64,000 nucleotides of DNA from a virus. How positions within the stretch are numbered: the stretch's first letter is position 1; each line of letters begins with the position of its first letter. The notes beneath the pieces are model-generated. The model did not search any database. It was not told where the DNA came from and was given only the letters and a program-made list of their open reading frames with translations. This document shows, in pieces, positions 18,586 through 26,420 of this stretch. The DNA is taken from positions 1 through 64,000 of IMG/VR virus record IMGVR_UViG_3300031565_000016, one strand, 5' to 3'. Position numbers and translations under genes: made by a program.

Positions 18586-18756
18586 AACTTTATATTTTTA
18601 TTGTATTAACATTTATATTTTTTAAAAAAGTATTTGCTTTTGCTATTTTGTTGGTTATATTTTAAATATGTTCCTTTTGTAGTGGTACACTATGCAGCTA
18701 AGAAGATTTGACCAAAATAAAAAACATGTGTGAACTTAACAAAAGAATGGACGTGA
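18402..18756. other. 355-bp gap between head morphogenesis and protease genes
   Basis: The proximal part probably encodes the small protein above. The rest is AT-rich and holds a plus-strand copy of the 22-bp-spaced promoter (18618-18666) facing the end of the head morphogenesis gene. A 29-codon plus-strand frame (18726-18815, ATG TGT GAA) follows, overlapping that gene's 3' end, but it has no ribosome site. I see no minus-strand terminator. Confidence 0.5.
18618..18666 (+). promoter_or_regulatory. 22-bp-spaced phage promoter, plus-strand copy
   Basis: TTTTTTAAAAAAGTA at 18618-18632, 22 bp, then TTATATTTTAAA. Box and spacing match the other copies; the -10-side octamer is less perfect. It would make an RNA antisense to the end of the head morphogenesis gene. 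Confidence 0.4.
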
Positions 18757-19776
18757 TTATTGCAAAAATGGATTATTTGCAATATGCTTATCGGTTGCTT
18801 TTAAAAGCTCCCTGAATATAGGTATGTATGTGCACCTGCATTGGAATGCTTTGCCTGCCTGTAATGGTTCTTCCATTGGTGTTTTTTTGCGCCAAGTTTT
18901 CCCGCCATCATCGGATATAACTGTTTTATCTTCTAAATTTATTGTTTTGCTGTTCATTGCATAGTGGCTTGGTTTTGCTTTAGGGTATTTGCCACGTGGG
19001 TTGCCCCTGACACGTTCATCCCCAGCAGTAAGCCACTTACCAAGGGTGAGACCTGCTTCTTGCATGCGCCTGGTTGTTAAATCACTATTTAATGACCCAG
19101 TTTCATTTCGTGCAATAAGGTTTGCCCTGGCAACATTGTTCATTGCCCCTGATTTTGCCTTTGGTAATATGCCAAGTATTTTGTCACGTGTATTAGTCCA
19201 AAGTAGCCCATTTTCTACCCCATTGCGAACTATTTGCATGCTATTATGCAAAAATTCACGTGTAACATTTAGCCATACTTCTTCATTGCGTTCAATCCAA
19301 CTATCAATCACCTGCTGGTGCCATGTCTCATGCGCCATAACAATAGTAGTCTTTTCGTCCCCCCCAAGTATAGTGCCTGTGAATTTCCCCCACTGTGTCA
19401 CATTAAAAGCGTCTATTTCCATGGCCTTTTTTAATAGGTAAGCTGACCTATACGCAGTAACTTCCCCAAATATTTCTTCCTGTATGGAATTTACAAATTG
19501 TTCTAGGTCTTTAATGTCCCCCTGGTATGCGTCACCATGGAAATCTGACACCCAATTATTATACTGGGGCTTTGTGAAATCTATAACACCTTTAATTAGT
19601 ACTCGTATGTATTTTGATAATGTATTGGAATATTCACGTTCAGCAGATTTTGGAAATAACCACGGCATGTTGTACACACCGTCCTGTGTTCGTTCCCTGA
19701 CGGCTTTTGGCATTTTTGCCCTGTGCCTAACCAACGCTGGGAAGAGGTAGCTATTTTCTGGGTTAACAGCAGCCAT
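18757..19776 (-). CDS. Head morphogenesis protein (SPP1 gp7/Mu gpF-like)
   Basis: 339 residues, TAATG overlap with the portal stop. The C-terminal half has the family signature: ARANLIARNETGSLNSDLTT, AGLTLGKWLTAGDERVRGNP, HYAMNSKTI and CRCTYIPIF, that is RNET, DERVR and the CRC end. The protein is a minor head component entering with the portal and needed for DNA delivery. Its place right after the portal is standard. Confidence 0.85.
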   Translation of the reverse strand: MAAVNPENSYLFPALVRHRAKMPKAVRERTQDGVYNMPWLFPKSAEREYSNTLSKYIRVLIKGVIDFTKPQYNNWVSDFHGDAYQGDIKDLEQFVNSIQEEIFGEVTAYRSAYLLKKAMEIDAFNVTQWGKFTGTILGGDEKTTIVMAHETWHQQVIDSWIERNEEVWLNVTREFLHNSMQIVRNGVENGLLWTNTRDKILGILPKAKSGAMNNVARANLIARNETGSLNSDLTTRRMQEAGLTLGKWLTAGDERVRGNPRGKYPKAKPSHYAMNSKTINLEDKTVISDDGGKTWRKKTPMEEPLQAGKAFQCRCTYIPIFRELLKATDKHIANNPFLQ

Positions 19777-21383
19777 TATTTGCCAGTCATTCTTTTAAGT
19801 TGTTCTGGGTTAAAATAACCGCAATTTTGTAAAACTTCATATTGTAAATTTTTGTCATAATTGTCAAACCCTTTAGCCTTTAAATCTGCAATAATGCCAT
19901 CTATTTTTTCATCAAGTTTCTGTTGGTTAATGCCGTCCATTGCTTTCATATAATCTGCAACATCCTGTTCTAATTCTTCTGCTGTGGTCTCTTCTACTTC
20001 TTCTGCCTCAGGTGCTTCTTCCTGTTGCAGCACTGTGTCAAAACTATAAGATTCACCACCAAAGCGACTTTTCCGTACTTCGTCAGCAAATAGTGCTGCA
20101 ATGTCGAGTGTATACATTTTATCAATTTCTGCCTGTATTTTTTTCATTTCTAATAGTTCTTTCTCTGACGGCATATCAGGGTGGTTGAAACTAACTTGGT
20201 GCCTTGATTTCCCCTTGGTAATTAGGTCAATTAAATACTGTACCCCAGGCTCAAGGTCTTCTTGCACACCAATGGTAAAATCATTATAATTTTTTGCGTC
20301 ACTTTCACCTGTTGAATTTTCACCAGCTGGGGATCTCCCAAATAGTTTTGTAATTGGTATTTCTGACATACCAGCAATTTGCATTTGGTTTAATGCCATT
20401 ATATCAGGTATTCCAGAAAAGTTTATCTGCTCCCTTTTAAAATCCTCGCCTGATTCTGCATCCAACAAAATAGATTGTATGACACTTTTGGTGAGTACCA
20501 TAGCTTTTATGCGCGCTTGAAATTTTGACCAAGCCTCTGTGCTGGCTTCACTATCACTATCACCCATGTCAGCAAGCAAATCTTTAAGGCCAGCCATTAT
20601 AAACTTTCCAACTGTACTTTCTTGCATCATTGTTGCAATTGCTTTCATACCTGTGCCATAGTACCCAAGTGCCTCCATTATTGGTTCTAATACACCACCA
20701 CCCCAAAATTCCTCTTCTATAGTGTTATGTATAGACCCAGCACCTTCGTTGACCCTGTCGTATTTCTCGCCCTTCATAATAATAAGCCGTGAATGGTGTA
20801 CTGGGAAAACACCACCAAGGCGCTTTCTAATTTTAAATATTTCTATTTCTTCGTACATTGAGCTTGTTGGGTCTTGATTTAAATCACCTTCAATGATTTC
20901 AAATTCCCCACGGTTGAAGTTTTTAAGCCCCACAATTTCTGTTATCCCATTTATGTCTAGTGGTTTTTCTAACTTGTCCGCATTTTTAGTCTGAATTAAA
21001 ATAGCACCACCACCAAACTTTCTGGCATGTATTGCTAATTGTGTGAATGCTTTTTTTGCTTTAAGGTGCTTTAAGGTGTCAAGCAATTTATTATCAGTGT
21101 CATCACTGATTTTTACCCAGTTTTTAGTGGCATCTTTGGCAGGCGCTTTTACTATTGTCCGTGCAATGCCGTCTTTTCTGTACATTGATTCAAATATTGC
21201 AATGGGGGTTGCATACCCTCCTGTAAATGCATTGTACTCACTTTTATCATCCGCAGTGCCAATGCCACTTGCAAAATTAGTCCAACTGTCACCGCGTGCC
21301 CCACTTTTAGTGCTTCCACCAAGCAGTAACATTGCCTGTTCTAATGCAACTTGCATATCAACTTTACTCATTCCGTCCGACAT
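19776..21383 (-). CDS. Portal protein (DUF1073 type)
   Basis: 535 residues, ATG at 21383 after AGGGAA (an in-frame ATG four codons later is possible). The diagnostic block is IPITKLFGRSPAGENSTGES followed by DAKNYNDFTIGVQEDLEPG, with VFPVHHSRLIIMKGEK upstream. The acidic C-terminus (EEAPEAEEVEETTAEELEQD) is unusual but plausible as a tail. The dodecameric portal is the DNA gate and terminase docking point, yet here the terminase genes lie 9-17 kb away. Confidence 0.9.
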   Translation of the reverse strand: MSDGMSKVDMQVALEQAMLLLGGSTKSGARGDSWTNFASGIGTADDKSEYNAFTGGYATPIAIFESMYRKDGIARTIVKAPAKDATKNWVKISDDTDNKLLDTLKHLKAKKAFTQLAIHARKFGGGAILIQTKNADKLEKPLDINGITEIVGLKNFNRGEFEIIEGDLNQDPTSSMYEEIEIFKIRKRLGGVFPVHHSRLIIMKGEKYDRVNEGAGSIHNTIEEEFWGGGVLEPIMEALGYYGTGMKAIATMMQESTVGKFIMAGLKDLLADMGDSDSEASTEAWSKFQARIKAMVLTKSVIQSILLDAESGEDFKREQINFSGIPDIMALNQMQIAGMSEIPITKLFGRSPAGENSTGESDAKNYNDFTIGVQEDLEPGVQYLIDLITKGKSRHQVSFNHPDMPSEKELLEMKKIQAEIDKMYTLDIAALFADEVRKSRFGGESYSFDTVLQQEEAPEAEEVEETTAEELEQDVADYMKAMDGINQQKLDEKIDGIIADLKAKGFDNYDKNLQYEVLQNCGYFNPEQLKRMTGK

Positions 21384-21495
21384 ATGAAAATTCCCTATTT
21401 GTATTACTTTAAATATAAAATATAAAACCGTTACTTTTTGTATTACCTTTTTTGGTGAAAAATCAATCTAAACTATTTTGTTAAAAAGTTTACTA

Positions 21496-21543
21496 TTTTT
21501 TAAAAAGTAGTTGTGTTTATATGTTATTTTGTATATATTATAA
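21496..21543 (+). promoter_or_regulatory. 22-bp-spaced phage promoter before the plus-strand cassette
   Basis: TTTTTTAAAAAGTA at 21496-21509, exactly 22 bp, TATATATTATAA at 21532-21543, then AAGGGG and the ATG at 21558. Part of the box (TTAAAAAGTTTACTA) is duplicated just upstream. Confidence 0.6.
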
Positions 21544-21557
21544 AAAAGGGGTACATT

Positions 21558-21695
21558 ATGCTTATCATATACAATACACACACAGGCGCACAAGTTACAG
21601 TAAACAGCACAGAATGGGATTTATGTATAGCATGTGACTTGCTTTACACAGAAGGCGAAATATTAAAAGATTTAATTGTAATATATTGTTCATAG
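21558..21695 (+). CDS. Small unknown protein 1 of plus-strand cassette
   Basis: 45 residues, ATG seven bases after AAGGGG. Begins MLIIYNTHTGAQVTVNSTEW and has two Cys (CIACDLLY). No family recognised. Isolated plus-strand genes between two minus-strand blocks, driven by their own promoter, are often early host-directed proteins; that is inference. Confidence 0.6.
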   Translation: MLIIYNTHTGAQVTVNSTEWDLCIACDLLYTEGEILKDLIVIYCS

Positions 21696-21703
21696 GGGGC
21701 AAC

Positions 21704-21862
21704 ATGAAAAGAAGTAGAAAAGAAATTCAGCGTCATAATTTATTGCATTGGGCAAAAAAAGAACTTTGTGATATAGTTATTAGTGCAAAAGATGTAATTG
21801 CAGAAAATGGGCAACCAATAACAGGGTATGGGCAATTCTACACTGGTGGTAATAATGGCTGA
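21704..21862 (+). CDS. Small unknown protein 2 of plus-strand cassette
   Basis: 52 residues, ATG after AGGGGGCAAC, eight bases after the previous stop. A basic helical start (MKRSRKEIQRHNLLHWAKKE) leads to a Gly/Asn-rich tail (GYGQFYTGGNNG). Overlaps the next gene by eight bases, so the two are probably coupled. Function unknown. Confidence 0.6.
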   Translation: MKRSRKEIQRHNLLHWAKKELCDIVISAKDVIAENGQPITGYGQFYTGGNNG

Positions 21863-22016
21863 CAATGAAATAACTGGTGCCCTACAGTGGAGAATTTCCA
21901 GATTAAAAATGGAAAGTGTTGCACGTAGGCGAGAAATAGTATATTACTGGGTGCTATCTAAAGCTATAACACTGCATCAATTTTGCACAATAATTAAGTT
22001 TGTTGAATTAAATTAA
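21855..22016 (+). CDS. Small unknown protein 3 of plus-strand cassette
   Basis: 53 residues from ATG at 21855, an eight-base overlap with the previous stop. Helical and basic (RISRLKMESVARRREIVYYW). A longer frame from 21828 would lie within the preceding gene and is less likely. A hairpin terminator follows at once. Function unknown. Confidence 0.55.
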   Translation: MADNEITGALQWRISRLKMESVARRREIVYYWVLSKAITLHQFCTIIKFVELN

Positions 22017-22020
22017 ATAA

Positions 22021-22044
22021 TGGCTCTTTTTGAGCCAATTTTTA
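22021..22044. terminator. Hairpin terminator between convergent genes
   Basis: TGGCTC TTTTT GAGCCA followed by ATTTTTAT: a perfect 6-bp stem with a T-rich tail on the plus strand. It ends the plus-strand cassette and may also serve the sigma factor gene arriving from the other side. Confidence 0.75.
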
Positions 22045-22857
22045 TGCGTATAAACGGGACAAAGTAGCAATGCATTCTTTATCCCGTTTTCTAAATGGCC
22101 TTTGATATTGTAGTTCTGCAATGCCCATATTCATTAATTGCCGTATACGTTCCCTGGTTACACCATATAATTCACCAACCTGCCCCATTGTTTTTGGTAC
22201 CCCATCAGATATACCATAATAACAATCCAAGATACTTGCATACCGTTTTGTTATCCCCCCAAGCCGTTTTTTAACATAGGCCTCAATTTCTATTAATTCA
22301 ATAGCTTTATCTGGGGCATCTGTATTACTTGCCAGCTTATGATGGAGTTCTTTATCATCGCTGTCATCTTCGCTTTTTTTAATTCCGTCCAGGGACAATG
22401 TATTATCTCTAATCTCAGTATATTCCAACAGGTGCTTTGGCCAAAGTTCCTTTGGAACATCGTCATTCACCAACTTATTCATTACACGGTGTAAATTTTG
22501 TGGAATACGTATAATAGAACCAGAATCTTGTATTGTGCTTGTTATTTTTTGCCTTACCCACCATACGGCATATGTAATAAATTTGAAACCCTTATTTGTG
22601 TCAAAATTGTCACGGGCTTGTATAAGCCCAATAATTCCTATACTAATAAGATCTTCAAAAGCATATGGTGAATTCCTATAGGATAAGGCAACTTTTAGAA
22701 CAAACCGCAAATTTGCTGTAATTAGGAGGTCACCTGCTTTTTTATTCCCATTTTTGAATGCAGTAAATAGTTCATATTCCTGCTTTTTTGTTATTGGTTT
22801 TGTCTTTGCAATATCTTTCATGTATTTAACAAGCAATTCACTGTCAATTCTAACCAT
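22042..22857 (-). CDS. RNA polymerase sigma factor, primary (RpoD-like) type
   Basis: 271 residues, ATG after AGAGGG. Region 1.2-like start (ELLVKYMKDIAKTKPITKKQ), region 2 FEDLISIGIIGLIQARDNFD followed by KGFKFITYAVWWVRQKI (the WWxRQ core-binding and -10 melting segment), and region 4 TMGQVGELYGVTRERIRQLM (the -35 helix-turn-helix). This is the layout of a housekeeping-type sigma, reduced in length. It would direct host polymerase to phage promoters. A second sigma-like gene lies at 45960-46595. Confidence 0.9.
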   Translation of the reverse strand: MVRIDSELLVKYMKDIAKTKPITKKQEYELFTAFKNGNKKAGDLLITANLRFVLKVALSYRNSPYAFEDLISIGIIGLIQARDNFDTNKGFKFITYAVWWVRQKITSTIQDSGSIIRIPQNLHRVMNKLVNDDVPKELWPKHLLEYTEIRDNTLSLDGIKKSEDDSDDKELHHKLASNTDAPDKAIELIEIEAYVKKRLGGITKRYASILDCYYGISDGVPKTMGQVGELYGVTRERIRQLMNMGIAELQYQRPFRKRDKECIATLSRLYA

Positions 22858-22861
22858 GTAA

Positions 22862-23110
22862 CTACCCTCTCTTTACTTTCATTTTTAGCCAATAAGCGCG
22901 TGCTTTTTTATTATAACGTGACAAAAGGCAGCCTGATTTTGAGTGCGAGTCGCCTACACAATGAATGCAGGAACTTGTGTGCATCTTTATCTTTTCACAC
23001 TCAACGTTGAAACATGTAAGCTGGTGTGGTGGTACATCTTCCATCCCATCTTTTACCTGGGGCAGCCTTAATCCAAGTAATAACTTTTCCATTTTTTCGT
23101 CAATCTTCAT
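22862..23110 (-). CDS. Cysteine-rich unknown protein
   Basis: 82 residues. The middle is CFNVECEKIKMHTSSCIHCV, then HSKSGCLLSRY: five or more Cys plus His, suggesting a metal site. ATG after AGAGGG, overlapping the end of the small membrane protein upstream. No family recognised. Confidence 0.6.
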   Translation of the reverse strand: MKIDEKMEKLLLGLRLPQVKDGMEDVPPHQLTCFNVECEKIKMHTSSCIHCVGDSHSKSGCLLSRYNKKARAYWLKMKVKRG

Positions 23111-23237
23111 GTTCCCTCTTTGCCTTTTGTAATTTTAGCACTAATTCTGATAGTGCAATTGCAATTACCCATACACTTAACCCACCTATTAATGGTGCTG
23201 CTATTGATAATAATACTATTTCAATTTGTGTAACCAT
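23100..23237 (-). CDS. Small single-span membrane protein
   Basis: 45 residues, start ATG at 23237, stop inside the next gene (11-bp overlap). Residues 5-33 are one hydrophobic helix (IEIVLLSIAAPLIGGLSVWV), then a charged tail (KLQKAKREHED). A TATAAT-containing element lies just upstream at 23251-23266. Small membrane proteins of this form can be holin-like or superinfection factors; nothing here decides. Confidence 0.5.
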   Translation of the reverse strand: MVTQIEIVLLSIAAPLIGGLSVWVIAIALSELVLKLQKAKREHED

Positions 23238-23250
23238 GTTACTACCTACT

Positions 23251-23266
23251 ATTATTATAAAAACTT
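23251..23266 (-). promoter_or_regulatory. TATAAT-type promoter element
   Basis: Minus strand reads GTTTTTATAATAAT, a perfect -10 hexamer preceded by a T run, about 15 bp before a gene start. Repeated at other gene starts in the window. No clear -35 element. Confidence 0.4.
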
Positions 23267-23272
23267 TAACAA

Positions 23273-23821
23273 TTAAACACCTGCATTAATCCACTTAACA
23301 ACCCCAAGTGGTAGGTGCTTCACTTTATTTGCAGCAAAAAACTCATCTAATTCTTTGTCTATTTCTTTAGAAGCTTCTTCATGCCCATACTCACTTTCTT
23401 CTTTCTTTGCTTCCGCCCACCCTTGCAAAAATTCAGAAATGGGCATTGTTTGAATTAATTCTACTTGTTCCTTTAGTTCTCTTTTATTCATTGCTTTTTC
23501 TAAAATGTAATCAGTGTGTTTTTGCACACTAGAGTCAAAGTTACTTATTCCAAGTATCAACCTTGAAATTTCAGCGCGCACTTCATCGTCGGTCTTCCTT
23601 TTTCCCGTTTGTTTTTCAAACCTACTTACACCATAGGAATTTGCAACCTGTGTCAATGCTTCGCCTATGGCTATAACCCCCATATCCCCTAATTTTTTAT
23701 TATACCTGGCCTTTTTATAATGCCTGTATTTAAGCAAAATAAAAGGTATTGCTTTGTCGAATACAATATTTATAAAGGTGACCCAAATAATTGTAACTGC
23801 AACATAATCTGACATTCCCAT
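23273..23821 (-). CDS. Membrane-anchored unknown protein
   Basis: 182 residues, ATG at 23821 after AAAGGGG. A hydrophobic N-terminal anchor (residues 5-30, VAVTIIWVTFINIVFDKAIP) is followed by a basic stretch and a soluble helical domain rich in Glu and Lys (EYGHEEASKEIDKELDEFF). Family not recognised. Confidence 0.55.
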   Translation of the reverse strand: MGMSDYVAVTIIWVTFINIVFDKAIPFILLKYRHYKKARYNKKLGDMGVIAIGEALTQVANSYGVSRFEKQTGKRKTDDEVRAEISRLILGISNFDSSVQKHTDYILEKAMNKRELKEQVELIQTMPISEFLQGWAEAKKEESEYGHEEASKEIDKELDEFFAANKVKHLPLGVVKWINAGV

Positions 23822-24121
23822 TTATTCCCCTTTAGGTAGGTACCAATTATTTATTGTATTGATATCCTTTACAGTTCTTTCAACTTTAACTTCAATTAAA
23901 TTTATAGCTTCTTGTTTTGCTAAATTTAGGTCTTTTGAAGATAGCAGCCTTTGTGTAAAACCAAAGCCAGTAAGCAACCAATCGTCTTTCTCAAAATGAA
24001 TATTCCTATGTATGCTGACCTTTTTACCATTTATATATATCTCTGAAGCTATAATTATTGAATCTGGGAAACCTTTTAACTTGTCTCTCCATATACAGTT
24101 ACTTTTATTTCGCCCTATCAT
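23822..24121 (-). CDS. Unknown protein
   Basis: 99 residues, ATGA overlap with the preceding gene. Mixed alpha/beta (SIIIASEIYINGKKVSIHRN, then LAKQEAINLIEVKVERTVKD). No family recognised. Confidence 0.55.
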   Translation of the reverse strand: MIGRNKSNCIWRDKLKGFPDSIIIASEIYINGKKVSIHRNIHFEKDDWLLTGFGFTQRLLSSKDLNLAKQEAINLIEVKVERTVKDINTINNWYLPKGE

Positions 24122-24903
24122 AATTTACCCTCCCAAATAATATCTGCATTCTTACCACTATGTAGTCTCCAAGAAGTACCATCATAACTCGGAACGAGAC
24201 CTTTATTACAAAGTTTAATGCAAGAAGAAAAATCATACTCGAATTCTATATTTGGAAATAGGGAAGTGCTGTATGCATAGACTGAAGCCCTGACTGAATC
24301 ACCAACTGAAACCGGTACTGAACCATAGACTGCATTACAGACTGCACCATAGACTGCATTACAGACTGAACCATAGACTGCATCACCAACTTCCTCACCA
24401 ACTGAATCCACGACTAAATCCCAGACTAAATCCACGACTGAATCACTGCCTGAATCACTGCCTGAATCACTGACTGAAGCCCATTCCTTGAGTAACTCTA
24501 CATCCTGTTCTGTTACTTTAGTTACTTTAGGTAATTCCAAAGGATTGATTGGAAATAGAGTATTATAGAAGTTCCAACCCATCTTCTTATTTTGTTCAAA
24601 AACCAAAGCTTTAACCTCACTTAAAGGCACTTCTCTGATAATTTTTTGATATTCATAGCGGTTCTTGTATGGAGGGTGCAAGACCTCCTGACCCCAAACC
24701 TCTACCTCAAATACTTTTCTACCTTTTGCTAGATTAGTATAAAGTAACCCCTCTACACCTGTGGCATAGAATCCATTGGAACAATCTGTACTTTGGTCAT
24801 TGTCAAAGTCTTCACAATGGCACTCTGCCCCGATCTCATATTGAAAGCCTTGGAAGTGGGACGTTAGGTCTTTGTTAAGTATTTTGTACATTGTCTTTTT
24901 CAT
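24118..24903 (-). CDS. DUF7666-like protein with Ser-Val-Asp repeat region
   Basis: 261 residues, GGGG-led ATG. The N-terminal ~100 residues (YKILNKDLTSHFQGFQYEIG, then CSNGFYATGVEGLL) look like the DUF7666 domain common in phage proteins of unknown role. Residues ~145-210 are short repeats of SDSGSDS and (A/G)(V)YGSVCN type. A conserved-looking tail follows (PSYDGTSWRLHSGKNADIIW). Similar repeat-bearing proteins occur in many phages; function unknown. Confidence 0.6.
   Translation of the reverse strand: MKKTMYKILNKDLTSHFQGFQYEIGAECHCEDFDNDQSTDCSNGFYATGVEGLLYTNLAKGRKVFEVEVWGQEVLHPPYKNRYEYQKIIREVPLSEVKALVFEQNKKMGWNFYNTLFPINPLELPKVTKVTEQDVELLKEWASVSDSGSDSGSDSVVDLVWDLVVDSVGEEVGDAVYGSVCNAVYGAVCNAVYGSVPVSVGDSVRASVYAYSTSLFPNIEFEYDFSSCIKLCNKGLVPSYDGTSWRLHSGKNADIIWEGKL
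24279..24482. repeat. Short tandem coding repeats (6-12 bp multiples)
   Basis: Plus strand shows GACTGAATCAC, CTGCCTGAATCAC and AGACTGCATTAC units in series, encoding the repeat region of the DUF7666-like protein. Units are exact or near-exact, so copy number is likely to vary by slippage. Confidence 0.75.
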
Positions 24904-24920
24904 ATTATTTACCCCTTATG

Positions 24921-24936
24921 GTTATTATAAAAACTT
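24921..24936 (-). promoter_or_regulatory. TATAAT-type promoter element
   Basis: Minus strand AAGTTTTTATAATAACC, 18-33 bp before the ATG at 24903 and overlapping the end of the preceding small gene. Confidence 0.4.
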
Positions 24937-25035
24937 ATTTGGTAAGTGTGCTGCAATAAACAATATGGCACAGGCACCCATAATAATTAGGCATGCAACC
25001 AGTGCAACCAGCAGTATTGTTGTGAATAGTATCAT
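24925..25035 (-). CDS. Very small membrane protein
   Basis: 36 residues, ATG after AGAGG, ATGA overlap with the preceding gene's stop. Almost wholly one hydrophobic helix (MILFTTILLVALVACLIIMG, then ACAILFIAAHL). Function unknown. Confidence 0.5.
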   Translation of the reverse strand: MILFTTILLVALVACLIIMGACAILFIAAHLPNKFL

Positions 25036-25226
25036 AAAAGCCACCTCTTACACAATACCTCTAATTTGCATATTGCTATCGATAACTCAGTTGCTTGGTC
25101 ACCATGTTTAGTATTCATAAGCCTTAACCATGCACAATGTACATGGTATGATGGTGAAAAAGATTCAACTAATTGCAGGTGGTCATATATTGATTTTACC
25201 TCCGCTTTAAATTCAGATAATTTCAT
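25032..25226 (-). CDS. Unknown protein
   Basis: 64 residues, helical (KLSEFKAEVKSIYDHLQLVE) with several His, Cys and Trp (YHVHCAWLRLM). Coupled by ATGA to the small membrane gene. No family recognised. Confidence 0.5.
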   Translation of the reverse strand: MKLSEFKAEVKSIYDHLQLVESFSPSYHVHCAWLRLMNTKHGDQATELSIAICKLEVLCKRWLL

Positions 25227-25227
25227 A

Positions 25228-25470
25228 TTATACCTCTATTATAGCATTGTTACTTTGCGCCCATGCCACTATTTCTTTATCTGTTGCCCTTGTTATCAAA
25301 TATGTAGGCATTGGGCCAATATAACAATTACAACCATCTTTGTGCTTAATAATTTCAATATCAGTACCTGGGATACTTATATGCTTGAAATAAAATTCAT
25401 TTTGGTTTGATGGCAAACTTGTACCCTCCAATGCAAGTTCTTGTTCGCCTTTTATTCTTTTATTATTCAT
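25228..25470 (-). CDS. Unknown protein
   Basis: 80 residues, stop one base from the next start. HKDGCNCYIGPMPTYLITRA carries a C-x-C pair. No family recognised. Confidence 0.5.
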   Translation of the reverse strand: MNNKRIKGEQELALEGTSLPSNQNEFYFKHISIPGTDIEIIKHKDGCNCYIGPMPTYLITRATDKEIVAWAQSNNAIIEV

Positions 25471-25475
25471 AATAA

Positions 25476-25730
25476 TTACCTATTAATCCTAATAACTTTT
25501 ATAACTGTGTCACGTACTACCAATGTATCCCGTATATAAAGCCTTTGCACCAATGTATCTATTTTTGTAATAGTTAGTGTATCCACTATAGTAAAAGTGT
25601 CCACAGGTGCCACAGGTGCCTTTATTTCATAGGGCACCTGTGTTTCTTTTTCATTATCTATGTTATTATCAACACTTACAATGTTACAGGCTGATATTAG
25701 TGTTATGAGTATTATTAATAAGTATTTCAT
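25476..25730 (-). CDS. Small lipoprotein
   Basis: 84 residues. The first 15 residues are a lipoprotein signal (MKYLLIILITLISAC) with Cys15 as the expected acylated residue. The remainder alternates Val, Thr and Asp (VDTFTIVDTLTITKIDTLVQ), probably extended. It could be an outer-membrane spanin-like protein or a superinfection lipoprotein, but no partner gene is evident. Confidence 0.6.
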   Translation of the reverse strand: MKYLLIILITLISACNIVSVDNNIDNEKETQVPYEIKAPVAPVDTFTIVDTLTITKIDTLVQRLYIRDTLVVRDTVIKVIRINR

Positions 25731-25742
25731 TTGTTGCCCCTT

Positions 25743-26027
25743 TTAAATTTCACCTTGTTTATTATAAATTCTTAGTCCAAGTTCTTTTAAACCCATTAAA
25801 AATTTTGTTTCGTCCATGCTTGATGGTATTTTTTTATTAAATGTGTCAAATTCTTTAATATCCCCCCATATACTGAGCATACACCTTATATCATCTACAT
25901 CATTCCCATAGGCTACTGCACCGCTTTGTGGCCAAAGAACAGCAAATTTATAATCCATATCTTTTACTGTGTTTATTATTTGTAATACTTTAGTTGGGTA
26001 CACTGGTTTATTATTTGGCTCATTCAT
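25743..26027 (-). CDS. Unknown protein
   Basis: 94 residues. FAVLWPQSGAVAYGNDVDDI then a helical end (DETKFLMGLKELGLRIY). GGGGCAAC precedes the ATG. No family recognised. Confidence 0.5.
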   Translation of the reverse strand: MNEPNNKPVYPTKVLQIINTVKDMDYKFAVLWPQSGAVAYGNDVDDIRCMLSIWGDIKEFDTFNKKIPSSMDETKFLMGLKELGLRIYNKQGEI

Positions 26028-26039
26028 TTGTTGCCCCTT

Positions 26040-26267
26040 TTAATCTAAGCAATTTGGGTTTGATTTGTACCAATTACGTGCTTCTATTTGTATTTCTGAG
26101 TAATAGCCTTTTTTACCTACTATTTGGCTTAATTTACCAAGTTTGCCTTCAACTTCAATAGCACCATCTTTTCCAAGTATTGCCCAAGTCCAAGGGTCAA
26201 TTTGTAACATTTCTATTGTGTCCCCTGTTACTTTGTTTGTGTAAGTTGTTGTAGTTGTAGTTGTCAT
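26040..26267 (-). CDS. Unknown protein behind duplicated promoter
   Basis: 75 residues, starting with a Thr run (MTTTTTTTYTNKV) whose first codons lie within a 96-bp sequence repeated exactly at 29787-29882. The body (QIDPWTWAILGKDGAIEVEG) is unrelated to the second gene behind that repeat. GAGG seven bases before the ATG. Function unknown. Confidence 0.6.
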   Translation of the reverse strand: MTTTTTTTYTNKVTGDTIEMLQIDPWTWAILGKDGAIEVEGKLGKLSQIVGKKGYYSEIQIEARNWYKSNPNCLD

Positions 26268-26349
26268 TTTTGGTGCCTCGTTGCTCTGTTCCCTTACTTA
26301 TAATATATACTAAGTTTATAGTAAAACCTAATACTTTTTTAAAATATAT
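26254..26349. repeat. 96-bp exact direct repeat, copy 1 (promoter, leader, first codons)
   Basis: Identical base for base to 29787-29882. It contains the promoter, the untranslated leader with its GAGG site, the ATG and about four Thr/Val-type codons. Confidence 0.9.
26298..26344 (-). promoter_or_regulatory. 22-bp-spaced phage promoter
   Basis: Minus strand: TTTTAAAAAAGTA (26344-26332), 22 bp, TATATATTATAA (26309-26298), then GTAAGGGAACAGAGCAACGAGG leader and the ATG at 26267 (leader motif shown across the start region only). Confidence 0.65.
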
Positions 26350-26368
26350 TAACTTTTATTAAAATAAA

Positions 26369-26393
26369 AAAGCACAGGTATACCCCATGCTTT
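26369..26393 (-). terminator. Hairpin terminator after the 26421 gene
   Basis: Minus strand AAAGCA, 13-base loop containing GGTATACC, TGCTTT, then TTTATTTT. It separates the upstream small-gene run from the promoter at 26298-26344. Confidence 0.6.
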
Positions 26394-26420
26394 ATTTTTT
26401 ATAGTTACTGTGTAAAATTA

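Noticed and set aside
24255-24480. CRISPR array
   Set aside because: Repeats are 6-12 bp, contiguous and in one reading frame, with no unique spacers.
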